DNA of 64,000 bases from Nocardia brevicatena NBRC 12119 (lineage in GTDB: Bacteria; Actinomycetota; Actinomycetes; Mycobacteriales; Mycobacteriaceae): assembly GCF_000308495.1 (NCBI RefSeq), contig NZ_BAFU01000029.1, forward strand, positions 1-64,000, written 5' to 3'. Below the pieces are notes generated by a model. That model was not told where the DNA came from. It ran no database searches and was given only the letters and a program-made list of their open reading frames with translations. The position numbers and the translations under genes were made by a program. Below, in pieces: positions 8,073 to 16,813 of this stretch; position 1 is the stretch's first letter, and each line of letters opens with the position of its first letter.

Positions 8073-8982
8073 ATGAAGATCTTGGTCGTGGGCGCTGGCG
8101 CCGTGGGCGGCTACATCGGGGCCCGACTGGCCCGGGCCGGACGAGACGTGACGTTCCTGGTTCATCCACACACGCGATAGGCTGGAGCTTTCCGGAATCC
8201 AGGTCCGCTCGGCCGATGCAACGACCACGTCCGTCGCGGTCCCCACGGTCACGGCGGAAACACTGGACCAGACATACGACGTGGTAATCCTCGCGGTGCG
8301 CAACGACGCCGTGCCGGCAGCCATCGACGACTTCGCCAGCGCGGTAGCGGCGGATTCCACCGTCGTGCCGGTGGTCAACGGGGTGGCGCACCTGGACCTG
8401 CTGACCGCCCGTTTCGGTGCCCACCGCGTCTGCGGCGGTTCGGCACAGATGGTCACCTCGCTGGATGCCGGGGTGGTGCAGGAGATCCGTCCCGGTGCAA
8501 CCATCCAGATCGGCCGCATCGATCCCGGACCGGTGGACCGGCTCACCGGAGTCGCGGCATTGCTGACCGTCGATGACGTGTCGACGACAGTCAGCGACGA
8601 CATCGTCGCCGTGATGTGGACGAAGTTCGCCTTCATCACGGCGACGGCCGCACTGACCTGCCTGCTCCGGTCCACGATCGGCCCCATCACTCGCACACCG
8701 GGCGGTCCCGCCACCGCCGATGCGTTACTCCACGAGATCGTCGTTGTCATATACGCCGAAGGACACGGCATCGACCAGCGTTCACGCGCAGCGCTTCGCG
8801 AAACGTTGACCGACCCGACCTCGACTTTCGGTCCGTCGATGTTTCGGGACCTCGCGGCCGGACGCTGCGTGGAAGCGGCGGTACTGAGCGAATTGACCGC
8901 CATGGCTCGCGGCGCAGGGCTTCAGACCCCACTGCTCGACGCAGCGCTGGTGGGAATCCAGGTGCACAACGCCGGACTCTGA
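8073..8982 (+). pseudogene. Ketopantoate reductase-like gene (PanE/ApbA family), frameshifted
   Basis: From ATG 8073 the frame reads [20 protein letters not shown], the GxGxxG NADP-binding start of the ketopantoate reductase family, and then meets a stop after VHPHTR at about 8178. The family sequence resumes in another frame ([19 protein letters not shown], then YDVVILAVRNDAV) and runs to 8982. The break is at the CCACACACGC repeat around 8165-8175. Removing one base there joins the two halves cleanly ([11 protein letters not shown]). Apart from this the gene is full length, about 300 residues. It is either a recent pseudogene or a sequence error. Divergent from the hydroxy-acid operon. Confidence 0.8.
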
Positions 8983-8995
8983 GCCGTCGGTCAGA

Positions 8996-9387
8996 TCACC
9001 ACCGCGAGCGACTCCAGGTCCGTGATGTACTTGCGGATCAGTACCCGGTCCGGACGCGGATGTCGGCGACCTGGGCCGACCGGACAGCCTCCCGGAAGAC
9101 CGCAGTCGGCATCAACACACCCGCCACGGGCTGCTACGGAGCTCTGGGGTGTGTTGAGCCGGCTGCGCTACGGCGACCACCGTCTCGCCGGTGTACCCGA
9201 TTCGCCGGCCGCGCCGATCCGCGCCGAATAGCTGGCACTCGAACCAGCCCCGCACCACCGGCGACCACATCGGTGACGACGCCCCCTCGGCGTGGGACGG
9301 GATCAATGTCTTCAGCGCGAGGTCGCCGAGGCGGTGCAGGTCGGCGGCACTGCGGTGGGAGACCACGCCGACCCCTGAGAGTCTAAC
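8996..9387 (-). pseudogene. Remnant of an oxidoreductase C-terminus, possibly saccharopine-dehydrogenase-like
   Basis: Minus-strand frames in this stretch give two short coherent pieces. One is HRLGDLALKTLIPSHAEG, followed by VVRGWFECQLFG and RRIGYTGETVVAVAQ. The other, in a shifted frame, is VAGVLMPTAVFREAVRSAQV. Their order and spacing resemble the C-terminal part of trans-acting enoyl reductase / saccharopine dehydrogenase-like proteins (a GWF segment followed by a GVLTPATA-like segment). The 5' side is cut by IS1380 copy 2 at 9388. The family match is made by eye and is tentative. Confidence 0.4.
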
Positions 9388-9410
9388 CCTCGATCCACCG
9401 ATGCGGTTTA

Positions 9411-9447
9411 CCGATGGTCCGCGCGCCTGCGGCGCGCGGACCATCGG
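9411..9447. repeat. Subterminal hairpin of IS1380 copy 2
   Basis: A perfect 17-bp stem (9411-9427 and 9431-9447) with the loop TGC. Its outer stem bases differ from those of copy 1 at 910-940, yet pairing is kept, so the structure and not the sequence appears conserved. Confidence 0.85.
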
Positions 9448-9523
9448 GTTTCTGGCATGAGGTGACCGCTGGTCTACCCAGCTTTTCCACTGTGGTTCCT
9501 GGTTGTAGGGACGAAAGAACGGG

Positions 9524-10906
9524 TCAACCCATGGCGATGGTGGCTGCCCAGAGTCGTCGCCAGGCAGCCGCCCATGGCCAGTGCGCCGGTAGGTGCAGGA
9601 CGGGTCTGCGTTGCGGGCGGGCGAAGCGGGCGGGAACAGCGATGATCTTCCGACGCAAGGTGAATCCGCGGGCCTTGCCCAGGACTCCGCCGGCGAGCGT
9701 GCCGGCGGCGCGCAGCAGGTTGTGCGCGATCGCCGCGCACAACACCCACGCGGAATTCGCGCCGAACCGGCCCGAGGGGATATGCGCGAGCGGGCCGTCG
9801 ATGAGGTCGGCGAACACGGTCTCGATCACGGCGTGGCGGCGGTGGGTGACATCGGCGTCGACGAGAGGTTCGGTCGAGTCGGTGAAGAAGGGGTGATACC
9901 GCCACACCGGGAACAACTCGTCTTGACGGGCGGCGTCACGGACACGGCGCACGATCAGCCGGGCGGTGAGGGCATCGGGTTTGGAAGCGAACGCGGTGTA
10001 TGGGATTTCGGCGACTTCGGCATTGGAGATCCATGCCCCGGTATCGGGATCGCGGACCGCGCCGGGATACTGCACCAGGGTCCAGGCATCACCGGGAATC
10101 GACGCGATCGCCCGCGTAACGGCACGGTTTTTCGTCAACACCAGCGAGAAACGGACACCTGCCCGGCGGCATGCGTCCACGACCGCGCGGCTGCCGTAGG
10201 CCGAATCTCCACGGACCAAGATTTCACCGGTGGCACCGGCGGCCCGCGCCGCCGCGATCGCCTGGGCAACCATCCGACCAGCGCCTTTGCCCGAGCCAGC
10301 CCTACCGGCCCGCAGCCGCATCCCCGCGATCACCGGCGCCAACTCATCGGTGCTGATCGTGGCCGCCAGTGGTGAGAGCCCTTTACGCAGCACCTGCTTG
10401 CCCGACACCTTGGTGGACCCATAGGACGCGCCCTGCTTGGCATACCCATATACCGGCCGCAACAACGAATCGATATCGACAAAGGTCTGCCGATCGACGC
10501 CGGGCAGCAGGTCGGCCCGATCACACAACCGCGACAAGTGGGCACCCAGCACCGACTCCAACTGCCGTGCATGCCCGAAGGTGAACTCCCGCAGCAGGGT
10601 ACCGATCGTCGAGGGCGCATACATCCGCCGCAACATCGTGGACATACCGCCGCTGCGCAGCACATCGATATCGTCGATACTGTCCGCGCCCGCGCACATC
10701 CCCGCGATCAGCGTCGACAGTTTCGTGGCCGAATTCGCTGCCCCCGACGCCACCCGGGCCCCGGTGATCGACACCTTCTCCGCCAGCAGGTTCTCCAGCC
10801 CTGTCTGCTCGGCGAGTTTCATCACCGGAACCAGCCCGGTCAACGAAACGAGGTTGCCCTCGTCGAACACCGCTGACTCCGCAGCGAATCTATGCAACAC
10901 TTGCAC
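9524..10906 (-). CDS. IS1380-family transposase (copy 2)
   Basis: 460 residues from ATG 10906, full length, with the same DDE landmarks as copy 1: TFVDIDSLL, LVRGDSAYGS and HAVIETVFADL. Substitutions relative to copy 1 are spread evenly and there is no frameshift, so both open reading frames appear to have been under selection or to be recently acquired from different sources. It would act on the 19-bp inverted repeats of its own element. Confidence 0.93.
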   Translation of the reverse strand: MQVLHRFAAESAVFDEGNLVSLTGLVPVMKLAEQTGLENLLAEKVSITGARVASGAANSATKLSTLIAGMCAGADSIDDIDVLRSGGMSTMLRRMYAPSTIGTLLREFTFGHARQLESVLGAHLSRLCDRADLLPGVDRQTFVDIDSLLRPVYGYAKQGASYGSTKVSGKQVLRKGLSPLAATISTDELAPVIAGMRLRAGRAGSGKGAGRMVAQAIAAARAAGATGEILVRGDSAYGSRAVVDACRRAGVRFSLVLTKNRAVTRAIASIPGDAWTLVQYPGAVRDPDTGAWISNAEVAEIPYTAFASKPDALTARLIVRRVRDAARQDELFPVWRYHPFFTDSTEPLVDADVTHRRHAVIETVFADLIDGPLAHIPSGRFGANSAWVLCAAIAHNLLRAAGTLAGGVLGKARGFTLRRKIIAVPARFARPQRRPVLHLPAHWPWAAAWRRLWAATIAMG

Positions 10907-11026
10907 TCGAAGTGCCTTTCTGAACCGGCTCGATCACTGTCTCGACAACAATGATCATCCCAGCTCGGAGGGCACTTTTCCATTCGGCGACTACCACCAT
11001 GAACGCCCCGCATCGGTGGATCGAGG

Positions 11027-11881
11027 CTCAGAGCCGAGCCACATCCGCGAAACCGGGGACAAGTCCACGCCCAGGTCGTGCCCGAAGGCAGGGTACGGGG
11101 CGAGCTCCGGCGCGTCGAGCAGAGCGAGGGCGTCGGCCAGGTTGGTGTCGTCGTCGAGTAACGCGCTGTCGAGACAGGTCACGGCCCAGATGATGGCGAA
11201 GGTGAAGTCATCGAGCAGGTACGCGCAAGGAAACAGTAGCGGCGCGTTAGGCGAGCCGGCCGCCAGTCGGGCACGAGCTCGGCGGCGATCCATCACATAG
11301 TGACGTGGTTGGTCAGGAGCGTCGATGTGGGCAACCACCAAGGATCGCCCTGGGGCGGCCATCGCTAGGTCCCACGCAGCGCCGGTCGGTGGAATAGCCA
11401 TCACACGACCACTTTTCGCCGTTGCCGGAAAGACGATCGTCGGGATATCCGGGCCGGAGAAGAAACGTCCCGTTGGCATCCGCAGGACGGAGAGATGATC
11501 ACCGAACAAGGTCTGCGAACCAGCCGATACCGGCCCATCGACGTGGGACCGGTGCTTTGTCCGCGGAGATGCCCACGCGACCGACGGGCCCGGGTCCCTG
11601 CTTCGCATGGTGGGTTCGTTGATGATCTGGTTCGCGGTATCGGGTGTGAAGAGCTGGGCGGCGATGTGGCCGGGCAGCATCTTTTCCAGGACCCGGCAGT
11701 GATGCGGGTACGGGAGACCTTTCACGTCGCCGGACAGCCAGCGGTGGAACTGGGCTCGTTTGGGAGCCGACCCGACGAGGTCGGGATCGATTGTCGCGGC
11801 AACCTTATCGTATTCACGGCAGAACGCACCGTGTGTTTGCAGGTGCCGCTCACGTAGCACGGTTTTGAGGCGAGAAACCAT
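11027..11881 (-). pseudogene. Actinobacterial helix-turn-helix regulator, C-terminus cut off by IS1380 copy 2
   Basis: The reading frame starts at ATG 11881 (MVSRLKTVLRERHLQTH; an in-frame ATG at 11890 is also possible). It runs without interruption into the IS right end at 11026 and stops inside the element at 10991. The N-terminal 80 residues (AFCREYDKVAATIDPDLVG, RAQFHRWLSGDVKGLPYPHH, LEKMLPG) match a common actinobacterial DNA-binding regulator with an XRE-like head and a long C-terminal domain. The last native residues are about VSRMWLGSEP; what follows is IS sequence. The product would lack its native C-terminus, so it is best treated as disrupted. Its targets are unknown. Confidence 0.75.
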
Positions 11882-12177
11882 CGCCACCACCCCTTCAGAC
11901 CTTCGATTCCCTGCGTCTGCCGGCTTTGCTCATCGTAGAGGGGGAGCAGAGGAGACAGCACGGGCACAAGAAGTTTCAGATGATCACTTCGTGGGTGTCG
12001 AGATGCGACACCGTGTCACGGCAAGGTCAGGACACGCCGACAGTCGGCAGAAGCGACGGTGAACTGCTTCGGGCTATCCGGCCGGCAAAGGCGTTGTAGC
12101 GGGATGACACAGAGTCACCGCTTCATGGCGTGTGCCAATGCCGTCACGCGCATCCGACCTACACCACTTGGAGGGCT

Positions 12178-12303
12178 GTGACCGTGCCATTCGCCTGCTC
12201 ATCGGAGCCTCTGGCTCGCGATCCTATGGGGGTCCAAGGGGCGCCGGTCGTGCCGGACAGCGGCGCGCTGCCTCTGTACGCCGGTGATGTCAACGTCGGC
12301 TGA
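12178..12303 (+). CDS. Possible 41-residue small ORF ending at the IS21 boundary
   Basis: A GTG at 12178 follows TTGGAGGG at a good distance. It opens a 41-codon frame (VTVPFACSSEPLARDPMGVQ onwards) that ends with TGA at 12301, almost exactly where the IS21 element is judged to begin. It could be a real small gene or the start of a longer gene cut by the IS. No family is recognised. The rest of 11891-12300 shows nothing else I can support. Confidence 0.3.
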   Translation: MTVPFACSSEPLARDPMGVQGAPVVPDSGALPLYAGDVNVG

Positions 12304-12349
12304 ACCTTGACCCACTCTGTCCGGTGGAATGCGGACCCACCCTGGGTTT

Positions 12350-13147
12350 TTAGTCGTTGGTTTTGGCCGCGGGGACGCGGCCGAGGTCTCGGTCTTTGAG
12401 GCGGTAGCTGTCTCCTTTCATGGAGATGACTTCGGCGTGGTGGACGAGGCGGTCGATCATCGCGGCGGCGACGACGTCGTCGCCGAAGACCTCGCCCCAG
12501 CGGCCGAAGGGTTTGTTGCTGGTGACGATGAGGCTGGCCCGTTCGTAGCGGGAAGAAACCAGTTGGAAGAACAGGTTCGCGGCCTCGGCTTCGAAGGGGA
12601 TGTAGCCGACCTCGTCGACGATGATCAACGGAATCCGGCCGAGTTTTATCAGCTCTGCCTGCAGTTTTCCGGCTTGGTGAGCCTCGGCCAGACGTGACAC
12701 CCATTCCGATGCGGTGGCGAACGCGACGCGGTGACCGGCCTGGCAAGCACGGATCCCGAGACCGATCGACAGATGGGTTTTGCCGGTTCCCGGTGGTCCG
12801 AGGAACACGACGTTTTCCTTGGCGGTGATGAAGTCCAGGGCTCCGAGATGGGTGATGGTGTCGCGTTTGAGTGAGCGCTGGTGATCGAAATCGAACTCTT
12901 CGAGCGCTTTGCGGGCCGGGAACCGGGCCGAACGGATGCGGCCCTCACCACCATGGGATTCGCGGGCGGAGACCTCACGCTGCAGGCAGGCAGCCAGGAA
13001 TTCCTCGTGGGTCCAGTTCTCGGCGCGGGCTCGTTCGGCCAACCGCTCGACGGCGCCGCCGAGAGTCGGGGCTTTCAAAGCCCGGGCGAGATAAGCGATC
13101 TCGGATGAGACATCCCGTGAGTTCTTTGCTGGGTTCTTGGTGGCCAT
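12350..13147 (-). CDS. istB: IS21-family ATP-binding helper protein IstB
   Basis: 265 residues from ATG 13147, overlapping the istA stop as TGATG. The Walker A motif is VFLGPPGTGKTHLSIGLG, and the Walker B motif is LIIVDEVGYIPFE; SLIVTSNKPFGRWGEVFGDD is the AAA+ sensor region typical of IstB/DnaC-like helpers. IstB assists the IstA transposase in target selection. The gene looks intact, but its partner istA is broken, so this copy cannot transpose alone. Confidence 0.93.
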   Translation of the reverse strand: MATKNPAKNSRDVSSEIAYLARALKAPTLGGAVERLAERARAENWTHEEFLAACLQREVSARESHGGEGRIRSARFPARKALEEFDFDHQRSLKRDTITHLGALDFITAKENVVFLGPPGTGKTHLSIGLGIRACQAGHRVAFATASEWVSRLAEAHQAGKLQAELIKLGRIPLIIVDEVGYIPFEAEAANLFFQLVSSRYERASLIVTSNKPFGRWGEVFGDDVVAAAMIDRLVHHAEVISMKGDSYRLKDRDLGRVPAAKTND

Positions 13148-14356
13148 CAGGCGATTTCCTCGCTGCCGTCCGCCTCGTCGAGGGCGAACATGCGGTCGTA
13201 GTCGGAAAGGTTGCGGTGCTCGACATCGGTGTCGATCGCAGGGACCGAGACCAGGCGCCGGGCGTTGCGCAGGTCCGCGGCCGCTGCCGCATGAGCGGGA
13301 TCGGTGATCGTCTGGTGATCGGCCCAGCAACGCCGGTGCCGAGCCAGTTCTGCGCCGGCAGCGCTGATCACGACCTGGCCGAGATCGGCACGGACCTCGA
13401 CCCGGCGGCCGACCGCGGCCGGATGGACCGAGTAGTCGTTGGAGTCCAAGCGGACGTAATGATCGCGAGGCAGCCGGGTGCTGAACCGCCAGCCGACCAC
13501 GGGATCCACCGGCGGCAACTCCAACATCGCCGCCCGATCGGCTTCCCACCGATCGACCGGACGACACCCTAGACGACGATGGTGACGGTGGTTTGGCTCG
13601 AACCAGCCAATCGGTGAGCTGGACATTGAAATCCGCCGGCCCGGCGAAGACTCGGCCCGGCAGGAACGATGTCTCCAGATAGCCGTTCGCCCGCTCCACC
13701 AGCCCCTTGGCCTCCGGATCCCGAGGCCTGCACTGCAGCACCTTGATGCCCAGCGACCCGCGGAACGCGTTCATCGTCTCGGTCAGCTGCGGTTTCCCGC
13801 CCCGCCACTGACCGACCGCCGCTTCGTTGTCCCAGACCAGCATCTTCGGGACCCGACCCCACCGCGAGATCAACGCCCAATGCCCGGCCAGCAGATCCGG
13901 GCTCTGCCGGGTCGGGATCATCACCGCGGTCATCACCCGCGAATACCCGGTCACCATCACCAGCACCGGAGGCCGCCCCACATGCCCGAACCCCAGCGGG
14001 ACATCCGCCGGAGGAAACCACAGATCACACTGCGCCAGCTCACCGGGCTGATACTCGGTCCTCGATGCCGGATCCACCGGCTGAAACAACGGCCGCAACT
14101 GCTGCACCCGCTCGAAGAACACCGTCCGGCCCCGCTGCCAGCCGACACGCTCCATGACCACCGTCGTCGGCATATCCGGGAACTCCGCCAGCACCGCCCG
14201 GATCGCCGGCTCGAACTCATCCACCGCCGAACCCCGCGGCTTGCGTTGATACCGCGGCGGCTCATGCGCAGCCAGCGCCTTCTTCACCGTGTTCTTCGAA
14301 ATACCCATCCGACGGGCTATCGCCCGGATCGCCATCCCCTCCGAGCGATGCAACCG
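13147..14356 (-). pseudogene. istA: IS21-family transposase IstA, broken by a frameshift and a 5' replacement
   Basis: The helix-turn-helix head (RLHRSEGMAIRAIARRMGIS) begins directly at the group II intron junction at 14356, so the start codon and first residues are absent. The integrase core follows, with Asp in AQCDLWFPPADV, Asp in MLVWDNEAAVG and Glu in GLVERANGYLETSF. At 13592-13594 an extra A in the coding strand shifts the frame (WLVRAKPPS instead of WLVRANHRHH). The remainder to 13147 continues in the second frame (DRWEADRAAML to the stop). Two independent lesions make this a pseudogene. Confidence 0.85.
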
Positions 14357-14420
14357 GTGGGGTCGACACGAGGCGCGGTGTCGGGCTCTCGCCTGGCCCG
14401 TTTCCTCGTGCCGCCCTCCC

Positions 14421-14454
14421 GAACCGGACGTGCGGCTCTCACCGCATCCGGCTC
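14421..14454 (-). ncRNA. Group II intron domain V
   Basis: The minus-strand sequence matches the conserved 34-nt catalytic domain V hairpin: GAGCCG at the 5' side, a GAGA loop and CGGTTC at the 3' side. It is the ribozyme core of the intron and fixes its orientation and approximate 3' end. Confidence 0.9.
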
Positions 14455-14485
14455 TCCCCAAGTCCCGTCGGGTAATTCGGAATCC

Positions 14486-15915
14486 TCAACTCGCTGCGGG
14501 CCAGGGCGAAGGGATCGTCGAACCCCGAGGCCGGTAACGGGTCGTCGTCACCGATCCGGGGTTGAACAACACGACCTCCCCGTCCCTGGGCCACCACGTG
14601 CCGTCGCAGAAGCGGCGGCGCAGATCCTTCCATCCGGTTCGAGGGTATTTGCGGCGCAACCATCCGAACACCTGACGCCAGACGATCATGCGCAGGTAGT
14701 GGAAGGCCCGAGCCGACACCCCAGGACGGAAGTAGGTGGTCCAACCCCGCAACACGCTGTTCAGCTTGTGCAGCAGGACAGCCAGCGACAGGCTGACGTT
14801 GATCCGGCAGATCGCCTTGCATTTGGCCTTGATCGACCGCAGGGCCTTCTTGGCCGGATAGTTGTAGACGTAATGCCGGTCGGTGCCTCGCTTGCGGTGA
14901 CGCTGGATGCGCCAACCGAGGAAATCGAGGCCCTCGTCGATATGGGTGATCAGCGTCTTTTCCGCCGACAGCCGCAATCCGACCGTGGCCAGAACCTCGG
15001 CCACTTCCGGGAGCAACGCCTCGGCGTGCTCACGGTTGCCCGACACCATTATCACGAAGTCGTCCGCGTATCGCAGGATCCGATAGTTGGGCAACCCCTT
15101 TCGGCGCCGAACCTCCCGTTGCTTCGTCGTCGACCGCAGCCCGCCAGCGGCCCCGACGATATGATCGTCGAGAACCGACAACGCGACATTAGCCAGCAAC
15201 GGCGACAGAATCCCACCCTGCGGAGTGCCGCTGACGCTGTCCCTGGCGAAACCGTCGGGAGCGAGAATTCCCGCCTTCAGGAACGCTTTCACCAGCGCGA
15301 GCACCCGTCTGTCTGCGATCCGAACCCGCACCCGGTCCATCAGGGCCGGATGCGAGATCTCGTCGAAACACGCCTCGATATCGCCCTCCAGCACCCACTC
15401 GTAAGTCTTGGATGCCAGGAAGACAGTCTCGGCGACTGCGTCGTGTGCTCGCCGGTTCGGCCGAAATCCATAGGAACACGGCTGAAAATCCGCCTCCCAG
15501 ATCGGTTCCAGCACCAGCTTCAGCACGGCTTGCACCACGCGGTCGGTCACGGTCGGAATCCCAACCGGCGCATCTTGCGCGACCCCGGTTTCAGGATGAG
15601 CCGTTCCTTGACCGGCAGCGGACGGAAAGAGCGGGACCTCAACTGATCCCGCACTTCGGCGAGGAAGTTGTCCACGCCGATCCGTTCCCGAACGAAGGCG
15701 ACGGTGGTGCCGTCCACTCCGGACGAGCGTGCTCCCTTGTTCCCCGAGACCCGTTCCCACGCCATCAACAGGAACGCGGGATCGGTAACGAGGTTGAACA
15801 GATCATCGAGCCGACGATGAGGATCGTCGTTCGCCCAACGGTGCAGCTTGGTCTGGATACCCAGTACCCGCCGCTCGGCCCGCAACGCGGCGATCGACGG
15901 CTCACTCGTATTCAC
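14486..15915 (-). pseudogene. ltrA: Group II intron reverse transcriptase/maturase, frameshifted
   Basis: The N-terminal part starts at ATG 15915 (MNTSEPSIAALRAERRVLGI) and contains the RT-0/RT-1 region (SGVDGTTVAFVRERIG). It meets a stop just after LGFRP at about 15547. The rest is in another frame: VTDRVVQAVLKLVLEPI, GTPQGGILSPLLANVAL, the YADD active site in ILRYADDFVIM, and the maturase domain X ending near 14486. Adding one G to TTGGGATTCCG near 15558-15562 restores LGIPTVTDRVV. No HNH endonuclease domain is seen. Either a pseudogene or a single-base sequence error. Confidence 0.85.
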
Positions 15916-16514
15916 CAGTGCCCTCCCGGCATTCCAGTACTTCCACCACAGACTTGCTGGCTCCCTTCGCCATGTGACCGGCTTTCCCGGCCCCGGACTA
16001 CTACAAAGCCTCCGCCCCGCCCGGCACCATCAGCAGACGACGCACCTGCCCTGCCGCCACGCCGGCTGCGCGGTAGCGAGGGCGGTCCCGGACGGTTCCC
16101 ACGTTCATCACGTATTCGATCGACGAGTGAGGCATCCAGCTCTACCGCTGCGGCATCGCCATGGTTACGCCGCAGGCTTTCACCATGGCCTCCCGGCCGG
16201 TTGTCACATCGTGACCGGGAGTTCCCCACCACTCGAAGGCGGTGGTTACGCACCGCGCCCAGCCGTATCCGCCAGATTTGAGCTGGTGGGCCGTTGAGGG
16301 GCGTCGAACACTGGTTTCTCTCGTATACCTTCTCGTCTCGCTGACCGGACCCGGACCGTCTGACAGTGCCGACCCGTCCCGGCGTTGTCGGGGCTGCTCC
16401 CACCCTCACCGGCGTCTCCCGGATCAGGCTGCCCCCGGCTTCAGCCGGCCGCTGCGACGGCCGGCAGGCGAAGGTCTCTCACCTCCACTCGAATACGGAC
16501 ACCTCGTGGCGCAC

Positions 16515-16553
16515 GTGGCCCTCGGCCTAATCGATCCCGCAGTAGCGGCTCAT
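16515..16553 (-). pseudogene. First 13 codons of an IS110-family transposase, with an amber codon
   Basis: After GGAGGACCG, an ATG at 16553 opens MSRYCGID-stop-AEGH. This is the beginning of an IS110-family transposase (usual sequence DWAEGH) with TAG in place of the Trp codon. The frame then runs straight into the group II intron at 16514. The first catalytic Asp of the RuvC-like domain lies in this fragment. The rest of the IS110 gene is not on the other side of the intron, so this is only a 5' stump. Confidence 0.75.
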
Positions 16554-16813
16554 CGGTCCTCCAGTTCTTCGGTTGTTTCCGCAGGTCCAAGACCCAGGCG
16601 AGAACGCGCGACGCCCTACTTACGAGCCTCGATGGGCTGGCCTCCGATGAGTTGTTCGCGTTCCCAGCGCACCCGCACGACACCGGTCTCTCTGAGAGCT
16701 CAGGGCTCGCAGTTTTCGAGGTGTTCGGTCGTGCGGGCGGGCTCGGACCACGATCAATCAAACGCCCGGAAGTGACTGGACAACAATGGAATCAGCTGCC
16801 CAGCCACTTCCGG
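16554..16813 (-). mobile_element. Probable IS110 5' noncoding end, with a stem-loop
   Basis: Upstream of the IS110 start lie about 210-260 bp without a gene, the region that in IS110 elements encodes the bridge RNA. At its outer side is an inverted repeat, CCGGAAGTGACTGG at 16766-16779 against CCAGCCACTTCCGG at 16800-16813 (14 bp, one mismatch, 20-nt loop). This could be a palindromic target or an RNA stem. The outer boundary of the element is not defined, and bridge-RNA content is inferred from position only. Confidence 0.4.

Larger units (their letters stand above)
9388..11026 (-). mobile_element. IS1380-family insertion sequence, copy 2
   Basis: A 1639-bp element with 19-bp perfect inverted repeats (9388-9406 and 11008-11026). 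The flanks are CTAAC on the left and CTCAG on the right, so the target duplication is not intact, unlike copy 1. A perfect 17-bp hairpin with a TGC loop (9411-9427 with 9431-9447) lies just inside the left end. The right end truncates a regulatory gene. Same orientation as copy 1, with the hydroxy-acid block between them. Confidence 0.92.
12301..14356 (-). mobile_element. IS21-family element, inactivated
   Basis: An istA-istB pair on the minus strand. The end beyond istB is placed near 12301 because the sequence there (TGAACCTTGACCCACTCTGT, followed by a second GGACCCACC) has the TG-ended, internally repeated termini usual for IS21. The other end is missing: the first codons of istA have been replaced by a group II intron whose 3' end is at 14357. 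The left boundary is approximate. Confidence 0.75.
14357..16514 (-). mobile_element. Group II intron with reverse transcriptase gene
   Basis: About 2.16 kb on the minus strand. The 5' end is placed at 16514, where GTGCGCCACGAGG begins (bacterial group II introns start GUGYG). The 3' end is placed at 14357, where GTCGACCCCAC ends in AC. The 34-nt domain V is unmistakable at 14421-14454, starting GAGCCGGATGCGGTGAGAGC and ending GTCCGGTTC, followed by a domain VI stem (CACGAGG pairing with CCTCGTG). The 5' exon is the start of an IS110 transposase gene and the 3' exon is istA of an IS21 element, so the two flanks come from different elements. Confidence 0.88.

Noticed and set aside
884-11026. 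A recent composite transposon formed by the two IS1380 copies
   Set aside because: The transposases have diverged, the outer flanks (CTTAG and CTCAG) are not identical, and copy 1 has its own perfect 5-bp duplication, so the copies inserted separately.
12350-14461. A 703-residue single protein joining IstA and IstB
   Set aside because: The long frame arises because istA is frameshifted into the istB frame. IstB has its own ATG at 13147 overlapping the istA stop, and the middle of the long frame is low-complexity Arg/Gly/Ser sequence.
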